A DNA stretch of 13,416 bases from an uncultured Lachnospiraceae bacterium (GTDB lineage Bacteria > Bacillota_A > Clostridia > Lachnospirales > Lachnospiraceae): the NCBI GenBank assembly GCA_946621895.1, contig CAMOOZ010000026.1:1-13416 (forward strand), read 5' to 3'. The translations under genes and the position numbers were made by a program. The notes below the pieces were generated by a model. It was given only the letters and a program-made list of their open reading frames with translations, was not told the DNA's origin and searched no databases. Shown piece after piece: positions 6,346-12,454 of the stretch. Within the stretch, counting starts at the first letter, position 1. Each line of letters opens with the position of its first letter.

Positions 6346-7275
6346 TTATATCTCTTCCTTCACCAGGTAGATCGGTCTGTGCTTCACCTCCAGATAGACC
6401 TTGGAAAGGTACTGTCCCACGATCCCCAGGCAGAGCAGCTGCACGCCGGAGATCAGCGCGATAATGCAGACCAAAGACGGCCAGCCGCTGGTGGGATCCC
6501 CGAAGACCGCCGTCCGGATCACGATAACGATGATCAGGACAAAGGCCAGGAAACAGAAGAGCACGCCCAGAAACGAGGCGATCGCGAGCGGCGCCGTGGA
6601 AAAGGCCAGGATCCCGTCGATGGCATAGAGAAAAAGCTTCCAGAAGCTCCATTTGCTCTGCCCCTTCTGCCGCTCCACATTTTCAAAGGAGATCCACTTC
6701 GTTTCAAAGCCCACCCAGCCGTAGATCCCCTTGGTGAAACGGTTGTACTCGGACATGGCCAGGATCGCGTCCACCACCTGCCTGGTCATCAGGCGGTAGT
6801 CTCTGGCGCCGTCCACCACCTCTGTTTTCGAGATCTTATTCATCAGGCGGTAAAAGCCTCTGGCAAAAAAGGAGCGGATCGGCGGCTCCCCCTTTCTGGA
6901 AAAACGCCTGGTGGCCACGGAATCATAGCCCTCATCCAGCCCCGCAAACATTTCCGGCAGCAACGAGGGCGGATCCTGCAGATCCGCGTCCATCGTGACC
7001 ACGAAATCGCCTTTCGCATGGGAAAAGCCGGCATACATCGCCGCCTCCTTCCCGAAATTGCGGGAAAAGGAGATCAGGCGGACACGCCCGTCCTTCTCAT
7101 GGAGCTTTTTTACCTCCCTGACCGTTCCGTCCTTCGAGCCGTCGTCGATGAAGAGGATCTCGAAATCCAGTCCCCTGGAATCAAAAAACTCCTGATTCTT
7201 CACAAACTCACGGTAAAAATCCGCGATATTTTCTTCTTCGTTAAAGCAGGGCACAATGGCACTGAGCAAAGCCAT
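6346..7275 (-). CDS. Polyprenol-phosphate glycosyltransferase, GtrB/DPM1-like (GT2)
   Basis: This 309-residue protein opens with LLSAIVPCFNEEENI, then LFIDDGSKDGT (about 41-51), SFSRNFGKEAAMYAGF (69-84) and VTMDADLQDPP (93-103), the DXD site. These are hallmarks of the DPM1-like branch of GT2. Two C-terminal membrane helices (within about residues 225-295) and the ending GQYLSKVYLEVKHRPIYLVKE match bacterial GtrB/YfdH-type enzymes. They move glucose or another sugar from a nucleotide donor to undecaprenyl phosphate for later transfer outside the cell. The GT39-like protein at the right edge belongs to a class that uses such lipid-phosphate sugars, so the two might be partners (inference). The ATG lies one base after the manC stop, with GGGAGGAA 10 bases upstream, so it is translationally coupled to manC. 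Confidence 0.9.
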   Translation of the reverse strand: MALLSAIVPCFNEEENIADFYREFVKNQEFFDSRGLDFEILFIDDGSKDGTVREVKKLHEKDGRVRLISFSRNFGKEAAMYAGFSHAKGDFVVTMDADLQDPPSLLPEMFAGLDEGYDSVATRRFSRKGEPPIRSFFARGFYRLMNKISKTEVVDGARDYRLMTRQVVDAILAMSEYNRFTKGIYGWVGFETKWISFENVERQKGQSKWSFWKLFLYAIDGILAFSTAPLAIASFLGVLFCFLAFVLIIVIVIRTAVFGDPTSGWPSLVCIIALISGVQLLCLGIVGQYLSKVYLEVKHRPIYLVKEEI

Positions 7276-7276
7276 C

Positions 7277-8620
7277 CTAGATCAGTTCCTCCCGCTCCAG
7301 CTCCTTCAGTTTTTCCGTGAGCTTCCCGATCTCCTGCGCCCTGTCCTTCGGGCAGACCAGCACGGCATCCTCTGTTTCCGCGATGATCAGGTCCTTTACG
7401 CCAAGCGCGGCCACGAGCCTGTCCGAGCTGATGATCACACAGTTTTCGGCATCCTCCTCGAGCACATCCCCGAAGGATACATTTCCCCGCTCATCCGCCT
7501 GATGCAGGGCCGCCATTTCCGGAAAGCTTCCCACATCGCTCCAGCCGAAATCCCCGGGGAGCACATAGACCCGGCCCTTTGCGGCTGCCCGTTCCATGAT
7601 CCCATAATCGATCGAGATCTTCGGGATCTGGGGGTAGATCTTCTGCAGCACGGCCGCCTTCGCCTGGGTCCGCACGGTGGGACGGATCTGTTCCAGCTTT
7701 TCATAGATATCCGGCAGCAGCTCCGCGAATAGATTTAACATCACCGATGCGCGGAAGACGAACATGCCGCTGTTCCAGAAATAATTCCCGGAGGAAACAT
7801 ATTTCTCCGCCGTTTCCTGATCCGGCTTCTCCGTGAACTCGATCACCTTTTCCGCTGCCGCAGTCTCTCCGGAAACCGGCTCTGTGGCTTTCGCCGCGTC
7901 CGCCGCCCCAACCGCGGCTGCTGAGCCTTCCGGCCCTGCGGGCTCCTCTTCTGCCGCAGTCTCTCCGGAAACCGGCCCTGCGGCTTTCGCCGCGTCCACC
8001 GCCCCAACCGCGGCTGCTGAGCCTTCCGGCTCTGCGGGCTCCTCTTCTGCCGCAGTCTCTCCGGAAACCGGCTCTGCGGACTTCTCTGTTTCTCCGGCTT
8101 CTTCCGCGCCGGAGCCCGGAGCCTGCGCGGACGATCCCGCGTCCTTCCGGATATAGCCGTATCCGGTACAGGCAAAGGTGGGCTTAATCCCGATCGTGAT
8201 TATCCCGTCCTTCTCCTCCGCCGCTTTTGCCGCAAGGGCGAGCGTCTCCCTGAAGCGTTTTTCATCCCTGATGGCCGGATCCGCTGGAACCACGATCAGG
8301 ATACTGTCGCCGAAGCGTTCCAGAATCTCAATGCAGGCAAGACCAATGCAGGGAGCGGTGTTTCGGGCGGCAGGCTCCCGCAAAAGATTGGAATCCTTCA
8401 GCCTGTCCCCGGTCAGCTCCTTTAACTGCTTTGCCTGATCCGCGCCCGTGACCACAAAAACCTCTCCGTTTTCGGAGAGCGGCTTCAAACGGTCTATCGC
8501 CTCATTGATCAGCAGCTCTTTTCCGGTAAGGTTTAAAAGCTGCTTGGGCTTTTTTCTGCGGGACAGGGGCCAGAACCGCGTGCCTCCGCCACCCGCCATC
8601 ACGACGCCGTATCGTTTCAA
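7277..8620 (-). CDS. manC: Mannose-1-phosphate guanylyltransferase with a repeat insertion in the catalytic domain
   Basis: The enzyme makes GDP-mannose from mannose-1-phosphate and GTP in the cytoplasm, the substrate for gmd and fcl upstream in the same operon. MAGGGGTRFWPLSRRKKPKQ (8-27) is the nucleotidyltransferase signature. It is followed by EPAARNTAPCIG, VVPADPAI, GYGYI (153-157), EFTEKPD (261-267), GNYFWNSGMFVF, SIDYGIMERA and FGWSDVGS. These residues cover the short single-domain ManC form, which is usually near 350 residues; no C-terminal isomerase domain follows. The excess length, 447 residues in all, is a low-complexity block of about 100 residues between GYGYI and EFTEKPD, containing 32-residue repeats. 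The start is TTG at 8620, chosen because MKRYGVVMAGG fits the family N-terminus and GGAGG lies 9 bases upstream. The stop is one base before the next ATG. Confidence 0.93.
   Translation of the reverse strand: MKRYGVVMAGGGGTRFWPLSRRKKPKQLLNLTGKELLINEAIDRLKPLSENGEVFVVTGADQAKQLKELTGDRLKDSNLLREPAARNTAPCIGLACIEILERFGDSILIVVPADPAIRDEKRFRETLALAAKAAEEKDGIITIGIKPTFACTGYGYIRKDAGSSAQAPGSGAEEAGETEKSAEPVSGETAAEEEPAEPEGSAAAVGAVDAAKAAGPVSGETAAEEEPAGPEGSAAAVGAADAAKATEPVSGETAAAEKVIEFTEKPDQETAEKYVSSGNYFWNSGMFVFRASVMLNLFAELLPDIYEKLEQIRPTVRTQAKAAVLQKIYPQIPKISIDYGIMERAAAKGRVYVLPGDFGWSDVGSFPEMAALHQADERGNVSFGDVLEEDAENCVIISSDRLVAALGVKDLIIAETEDAVLVCPKDRAQEIGKLTEKLKELEREELI
7847..8074 (-). repeat. 96-bp in-frame tandem repeat inside manC
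   Basis: The plus-strand string CAGTCTCTCCGGAAACCGG starts at 7861, 7957 and 8053, exactly 96 bp apart. The two full units (7861-7956 and 7957-8052) differ at only four positions. They encode 32-residue units beginning PVSGETAAEEEPA and ending AAVGAADAAKA, at residues 183-246, plus a partial third to residue 258. The unit is Ala/Glu/Pro-rich and probably forms a disordered surface loop. Confidence 0.95.
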
Positions 8621-8634
8621 AAATTTAATCCTCC
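8618..8634 (-). promoter_or_regulatory. Ribosome binding site and TTG start codon of manC
   Basis: On the minus strand GGAGG (8634-8630) is 9 bases upstream of TTG (8620-8618). No ATG or GTG is available at the position required by the MKRYGVVMAGG N-terminus, and the next in-frame ATG would remove part of the nucleotide-binding motif. The TTG is therefore the most likely start, perhaps lowering translation. Confidence 0.72.
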
Positions 8635-8647
8635 AGGTATCTCATCT

Positions 8648-9601
8648 TCACTTTCTTGCGCTGTGGAGATTTTCCTTAAACCACTGATAGGAGAGCCGGA
8701 TCCCCTCCGGCAGCTCCACCCTGTGCTGCCAGCCGAGGCCATGGAGCTTTGACACATCACAGAGCTTTCTCGGGGTGCCATCGGGCTTATCCTTATTCCA
8801 GACGATCTCGCCTTCAAAGCCCACCTCGGCCTTCACCAGCTCCGCCAGCTCTTTGATCGTCAGCTCCTTCCCCGTCCCGATGTTCACATGCTCCTCACCG
8901 GAATAGTTTTCCAAAAGAAAAACACAGGCATCCGCCATATCATCCACATAAAGGAATTCCCGCAGGGGCGTGCCCGTGCCCCAGAGCTCCACGCTTTCCG
9001 CGCCGCTTTCCTTCGCGTCATGGAATTTACGGATCATCGCAGGCAGCACATGGCTTCCCTCCAGTTCGAAATTGTCATGGGGGCCGTAAAGGTTCGTAGG
9101 CATACAGCTGATATAGTCCACGCCGTACTGCCGTTTATAATATTTGCACATCTGCATTCCCGCGATCTTCGCGATGGCATAGGCCTCGTTGGTCTGCTCC
9201 AGCGGCCCTGTCAGCAGCGCGCTTTCCGGGATCGGCTGCGGGGCCATCCTGGGATAAATACAGGAGCTGCCCAGAAACAGCAGCCTTTTCACGCCGTTTT
9301 CAAAGGCGGAGGAGATCACATTGCACTGGATCTGCAGATTGATCATCGCGAAATCCGCCGGATAGGTGCTGTTTGCGCCGATCCCGCCCACCTTCGCCGC
9401 GGCAAGCACCACGACATCCGGCTTTTCCGTCCGGAAAAAGTCCCGGACCGCCGCCTGATCCGTCAGGTCAAGCTCCTGATGGCTCCTCACCGCCCGGTTC
9501 AGATAGCCCTTCTTTTCAAGGCAGCGGCAGATCGCGCTGCCCACGAGGCCCTTATGCCCCGCCACATAGATCTTATCTTCTTTTCTTATCTTATCGGACA
9601 T
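8648..9601 (-). CDS. fcl: GDP-L-fucose synthase (epimerase/reductase)
   Basis: This enzyme converts GDP-4-keto-6-deoxy-D-mannose to GDP-L-fucose using NADPH, completing the pathway started by manC and gmd. The 317-residue product has the Rossmann motif [10 protein letters not shown] (15-24), [11 protein letters not shown], and [16 protein letters not shown] (111-126) with the catalytic Ser/Cys region. It also has the SDR Tyr-Lys pair in [10 protein letters not shown] (Tyr141, Lys145), then [12 protein letters not shown] and [18 protein letters not shown], all characteristic of Fcl/WcaG. The ATG at 9601 overlaps the end of gmd by 11 bases, implying translational coupling. The stop is 27 bases before the TTG of manC. 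No repeat insertion is present, unlike its downstream neighbour. Confidence 0.96.
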   Translation of the reverse strand: MSDKIRKEDKIYVAGHKGLVGSAICRCLEKKGYLNRAVRSHQELDLTDQAAVRDFFRTEKPDVVVLAAAKVGGIGANSTYPADFAMINLQIQCNVISSAFENGVKRLLFLGSSCIYPRMAPQPIPESALLTGPLEQTNEAYAIAKIAGMQMCKYYKRQYGVDYISCMPTNLYGPHDNFELEGSHVLPAMIRKFHDAKESGAESVELWGTGTPLREFLYVDDMADACVFLLENYSGEEHVNIGTGKELTIKELAELVKAEVGFEGEIVWNKDKPDGTPRKLCDVSKLHGLGWQHRVELPEGIRLSYQWFKENLHSARK

Positions 9602-10628
9602 GTTCTTTCTTTAAATCTTCCTCCACCATCATATTGATCAGCTCTTCAAAGCTTACCTCTCTTTTCCAGGCAAGCTCCCGCTCCGCCTTTGCCGGATCTC
9701 CCCAGAGGAATTCCACCTCGGCGGGACGGTAAAACTCGGGATTCACATCTACATAGAGGCGTCCCGTGGCTTTGTCGTAACCCTTTTCGTTTATTCCCTC
9801 GCCCTTCCATTCCAGCTCGATCCCTGCTGCCCGGAAGGCCTTTTCCGCAAATTCGCGGACGGTGTGGGTTTCCCCGGTGGCCAGGACATAATCGCCCGGC
9901 GCGTCCTTCTGCAGCATCAGCCACATTCCGCGGACATAGTCCCCGGCAAAGCCCCAGTCACGCTTCGCGTTCATATTGCCGAGGGAAAGCTTTTCCTGTT
10001 TCCCGGAAAGGATCCGGGCAATGCCCCGCGTGATCTTTCTGGTCACAAAGTTCTCCCCTCTGCGCGGGGACTCGTGATTGAACAGGATGCCGTTGCAGGC
10101 GAAGAGCTGATAGGCTTCACGATAGTTCACCGTGATCCAATAGGAATAGAGCTTGGCCGCACCGTAGGGGCTTTTCGGATAAAAGGGCGTCTTTTCGTTC
10201 TGCGGCGCCGTCTCCGGGATCCCGCCGAAAAGCTCGGAGGTGGAGGCCTGATAGAAACGGCAGGCTCCCCCGTTCACGCGGATCGCCTCAAGAAGCTTCA
10301 GGGTGCTCACGCCTGTGGCCTCAGCCGTATATTCCGGCACCTCAAAGGAGATGCCCACATGGCTCTGCGCCGCCAGATTATAGACCTCCCCGGGCCTGAT
10401 CTCGGAGATCAGCCGCATCAGATTGCTGGAGTCCGTCACATCCGCGTAGTGCAGAAAGAGCTTTACCTTATAATAATCGGAGCGTAAAAGATGCTCGATC
10501 CTTTCGTGATTTTCCGTACTGTGCCGGCGGACAAGGCCATGGACCTCATAGCCCTTCTCCAGCAGGAATTCCGCGAGATAGGAGCCGTCCTGCCCCGTAA
10601 TTCCGGTGATCAGCGCGATTTTTTTCAT
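9591..10628 (-). CDS. gmd: GDP-mannose 4,6-dehydratase
   Basis: The enzyme converts GDP-D-mannose to GDP-4-keto-6-deoxy-D-mannose with bound NADP, the committed step towards GDP-fucose and related 6-deoxy sugars. The 345-residue protein has the NADP motif [19 protein letters not shown] (9-27), [12 protein letters not shown] (85-96) and STSELFGG (129-136) with the catalytic Thr and Glu. The Tyr-Lys pair is in [11 protein letters not shown] (Tyr155, Lys159), and [16 protein letters not shown] completes the family pattern. The length is normal for the family. It is the first gene of the main operon, downstream of a sigma-70-like promoter and a long structured leader. AGGAGAG lies about 10 bases before the ATG. 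Its coupling with fcl makes the GDP-fucose assignment secure, although a shared intermediate could also feed other deoxy sugars. Confidence 0.97.
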   Translation of the reverse strand: MKKIALITGITGQDGSYLAEFLLEKGYEVHGLVRRHSTENHERIEHLLRSDYYKVKLFLHYADVTDSSNLMRLISEIRPGEVYNLAAQSHVGISFEVPEYTAEATGVSTLKLLEAIRVNGGACRFYQASTSELFGGIPETAPQNEKTPFYPKSPYGAAKLYSYWITVNYREAYQLFACNGILFNHESPRRGENFVTRKITRGIARILSGKQEKLSLGNMNAKRDWGFAGDYVRGMWLMLQKDAPGDYVLATGETHTVREFAEKAFRAAGIELEWKGEGINEKGYDKATGRLYVDVNPEFYRPAEVEFLWGDPAKAERELAWKREVSFEELINMMVEEDLKKEHVR

Positions 10629-10651
10629 GCTTGTTTATCTCTCCTTCCGTG

Positions 10652-10889
10652 TCCGTTCAGGACAGCAGGGGTTTTCGTCAAAAGCATCATTCGTGAGCGA
10701 GCTCACGACGGCTTTCTCTGTTCCGGATCCTTTGTATCCGTTCAGGACACCCAGCCATGGAAAAAGCAAAAAACGCTTTTTCCATGGCTGATTGGATTCA
10801 TCCAATACATCAGTTTGTCAAAGGCACCGTCCGTGAGCGAGCTCACGACGGCACCTTTAACAACCTGATGTGCTGTCCTGAACGGATAC
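10652..10889 (-). ncRNA. Structured 5' leader of the gmd operon (candidate regulatory RNA or palindromic element)
   Basis: Reading along the minus strand, GTATCCGTTCAGGACA (10889-10874) is perfectly complementary to 10749-10734. Between them, nearly end to end, lie three more stems. The first is a long imperfect stem closed by CATCAG/CTGATG (10870-10808) and capped by GTGAGCTCGCTCAC. The second is TTGGATGAATCCAA (10805-10792). The third is a perfect 16-bp stem with a 7-base U-rich loop (10790-10752). A second domain (10733-10652) contains another copy of the GTGAGCTCGCTCAC hairpin. It ends in TGCTGTCCTGAACGGA (10667-10652), which can pair with 10886-10871 instead. That distal segment sits just upstream of the gmd ribosome binding site. 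The RNA role is inferred from complementarity and position. A MITE- or REP-like palindromic insertion is the main alternative. Confidence 0.5.
10692..10847. repeat. Direct repeat of the palindrome CGTGAGCGAGCTCACG
   Basis: The identical 16-base palindrome occurs at 10692-10707 and 10832-10847, 140 bp apart. The match extends with substitutions into flanking sequence (plus strand TCAAAAGCATCATT before one copy and TCAAAGGCACCGTC before the other, and ACGGC after both). The leader therefore contains two related copies of about 45 bp, the one nearer the promoter within the larger stem-loop. Confidence 0.8.
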
Positions 10890-10893
10890 TCAC

Positions 10894-10922
10894 ATTATAG
10901 TATCTTCCCCTCCGATTTACAA
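10894..10922 (-). promoter_or_regulatory. Sigma-70/SigA-type promoter for the gmd operon
   Basis: On the minus strand, -35 TTGTAA (10922-10917) and a perfect -10 TATAAT (10899-10894) are separated by exactly 17 bases. Transcription would start near 10887, within the first arm of the 16-bp inverted repeat, so the RNA would begin at the base of the leader structure. The distance from the start point to the gmd ATG is about 260 nt. A weak opposite-strand TATAGT overlaps the same -10, but no good -35 accompanies it for the plus-strand gene. Confidence 0.78.
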
Positions 10923-10945
10923 ACCCGGGGGAATGGGGTAAAATC

Positions 10946-11422
10946 ATGATCATGCAGATCGTCTATGACTTGTTTCACAACGAATGCTTTGTCGCAGCGG
11001 GGCTGGGGTGGCTCATCGCCCAGCTCGCCAAAACCATACTCTATATCATCGTGAACAAGACCTTCGAAAAGGAGCGGCTGGTCGGGAGCGGAGGGATGCC
11101 TTCTTCCCATTCCGCCACAGTGGTGGCGCTGCTTGTGGCCACCTTTTTCCAGTACGGTGTGAAGGACTTTCCCTTCGCGATGGCGCTGTTCTTCGCGATC
11201 ATCGTGATGCACGATGCCAGAGGCGTGCGCCGGGAGACCGGCCGCCAGGCCCATGTGCTCAATGAGATGATGGACTGGATGGCGAATATGGGCAACGAAG
11301 CCATTCCTCCCGATCAGAAGCTCAAGGAATTCATCGGGCATTCGCCCACCCAGGTGATCATCGGGGCGCTGCTGGGCGCCGTAGTGGGGGTGTCTGTGCA
11401 CTATCTTTTCTTCCCCGTATAG
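10946..11422 (+). CDS. Divergent PAP2 family membrane protein (DUF212, YuiD-like)
   Basis: The 158-residue product carries the DUF212 signature: GSGGMPSSHSATVVAL (47-62), followed by IVMHDARGVRRETGRQAHVLNE (86-107) and EFIGHSPTQVIIGALLGAVVG near the C-terminus. These are degenerate relatives of the PAP2 phosphatase motifs. Three to four hydrophobic segments place it in the membrane. The biochemical role of the family is not established; a lipid-phosphate phosphatase-like activity is only inferred from the motif resemblance. It is the only plus-strand gene, reading away from the gmd promoter and converging on rfbD. It is probably a neighbour of the glycan operon rather than a part of it. The start is ATG 10946, with an alternative ATG two codons later; the ribosome binding site is a weak G-rich stretch. 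Confidence 0.92.
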   Translation: MIMQIVYDLFHNECFVAAGLGWLIAQLAKTILYIIVNKTFEKERLVGSGGMPSSHSATVVALLVATFFQYGVKDFPFAMALFFAIIVMHDARGVRRETGRQAHVLNEMMDWMANMGNEAIPPDQKLKEFIGHSPTQVIIGALLGAVVGVSVHYLFFPV

Positions 11423-11505
11423 AAGCAGCCGTCAGACTGGTATGCACAGCGTTCCTGTTTTTCTCCGATCCCTTCGGTCAGGGCTGGATTACATCTCAGG
11501 AAACG

Positions 11506-11543
11506 GCGCCGGATAGCCTGTGAAAAGGCATTCCTGTCGGCGC
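11506..11543. terminator. Possible bidirectional terminator hairpin between convergent genes
   Basis: GCGCCG (11506-11511) pairs with CGGCGC (11538-11543). Nested inside, GCCT (11516-11519) pairs with AGGC (11526-11529). The hairpin sits between the DUF212 stop and the rfbD stop, where both transcripts must end, but neither side has a clear U-run. The rest of the 11423-11542 gap shows only weak inverted repeats. The call rests mainly on location. Confidence 0.3.
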
Positions 11544-12439
11544 TATTTCAGTTCACCTGCAAGATACTCCTCCAGCGCGCTTTCCCAATCCTGAAAATAA
11601 TAATCCAGCGTGTTCTTTAAGCGCTTGTTTTCCAGAATGGAGTAGGCCGGGCGCTCCGCCTGATCCGGGACAAGCTTCTTATATTCCTCTGTGGAAACAG
11701 GGATAATCTTCGTCTTCCTTCCCGCAAGCTCCATGATCTTCGCGGCAAACTCCGCCCAGGAGCAGCTGCCCTCGCAGGTGGCGTGATAGAGCCCGAAGCG
11801 CCCCGTGCCCAAAAGGAAACGGATGCAGCGGGCAAGCTCCAGCGCGGAGGTGGGGCTGCCGAGCTGATCGTTTACCACACTGATCTCGTCCTTCGTCTCG
11901 GAAAGTCTGAGCATCGTCCGGACGAAATTCTTTCCGTCCCCGTAAAGCCAGGCCGTCCGGAGCATATAGTATTTCGGGGCGACCTGGGACACATACCGCT
12001 CCGCCTCCTGCTTTGACGCGCCGTAAACGCTCATCGGCGCGGTCCGCTCCAGCTCCGTATAAGGCCGCGTGCGCCTCTCCCCGCTGAAGACATAATCTGT
12101 GGAAATGTGGACCAGCACGGCGTCTGTGTCTCTCGCGGCCACAGCCAGATTTCCCGCCCCTGTCGCGTTCACGGCATAGGCCAGATCCCTGTTTTTTTCA
12201 CAGCCGTCCACATTGGTGTAGGCGGCCGCGTTCACGATCACATCCGGCTTTTCCTCCTCCACGAGCGCCTTCACCGCATCATACGAGGTAATATCCAGCG
12301 GTCTGATCCCCTTTTCCTCGGAAACAGCCTCGCCCACATCCGTCAGGATGAGCTCCGTGGTCTCATCCTCCGCAAACAACTGTCTTAATGCCCTGCCCAG
12401 CTGGCCGTCAGCGCCGGCGATCAGCAGCTTTTTTCCCAT
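11543..12439 (-). CDS. rfbD: dTDP-4-dehydrorhamnose reductase
   Basis: The enzyme performs the last step of dTDP-L-rhamnose synthesis, reducing the 4-keto sugar with NAD(P)H in the cytoplasm. The 298-residue product has LLIAGADGQLGRALR (5-19), VIVNAAAYTNVDGCEK (68-82), HISTDYVFSG (111-120) and the SDR Tyr-Lys pair in SVYGASKQEAE (Tyr139, Lys143). AWLYGDGKNFVRTML and VVNDQLGSPTSALELA follow, all diagnostic for RmlD/RfbD. Length is normal. GGGAGGAA lies 6 bases before the ATG, and the upstream membrane glycosyltransferase ends 15 bases earlier, so the two form a second minus-strand unit separate from the gmd operon. rmlA, rmlB and rmlC are not in the window. The glycan made here may therefore contain rhamnose as well as fucose, but that is inference. 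Confidence 0.95.
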   Translation of the reverse strand: MGKKLLIAGADGQLGRALRQLFAEDETTELILTDVGEAVSEEKGIRPLDITSYDAVKALVEEEKPDVIVNAAAYTNVDGCEKNRDLAYAVNATGAGNLAVAARDTDAVLVHISTDYVFSGERRTRPYTELERTAPMSVYGASKQEAERYVSQVAPKYYMLRTAWLYGDGKNFVRTMLRLSETKDEISVVNDQLGSPTSALELARCIRFLLGTGRFGLYHATCEGSCSWAEFAAKIMELAGRKTKIIPVSTEEYKKLVPDQAERPAYSILENKRLKNTLDYYFQDWESALEEYLAGELK

Positions 12440-12454
12440 CTCGAGTTCCTCCCT

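Noticed and set aside
6307..7320. Plus-strand frame of 337 codons opposite the GtrB-like gene
   Set aside because: The minus strand has an intact GT2/DPM1-like protein with all motifs; the plus-strand product resembles nothing known and is typical shadow sequence.
2460..8074. Tandem repeats as on/off phase-variation switches
   Set aside because: All unit lengths are multiples of three, so gain or loss of units changes length but not reading frame.
10752..10790. Intrinsic terminator (attenuator) in the gmd leader
   Set aside because: The stem is long and perfect but followed by GGGTGTCC, not a U-run, on the transcribed strand. The U-run is in the loop.
10871..10945. Plus-strand promoter for the DUF212 gene
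   Set aside because: TATAGT at 10896-10901 is a possible -10, but no acceptable -35 exists 16-18 bases upstream (CTGTCC/TGTCCT), so I did not list it.
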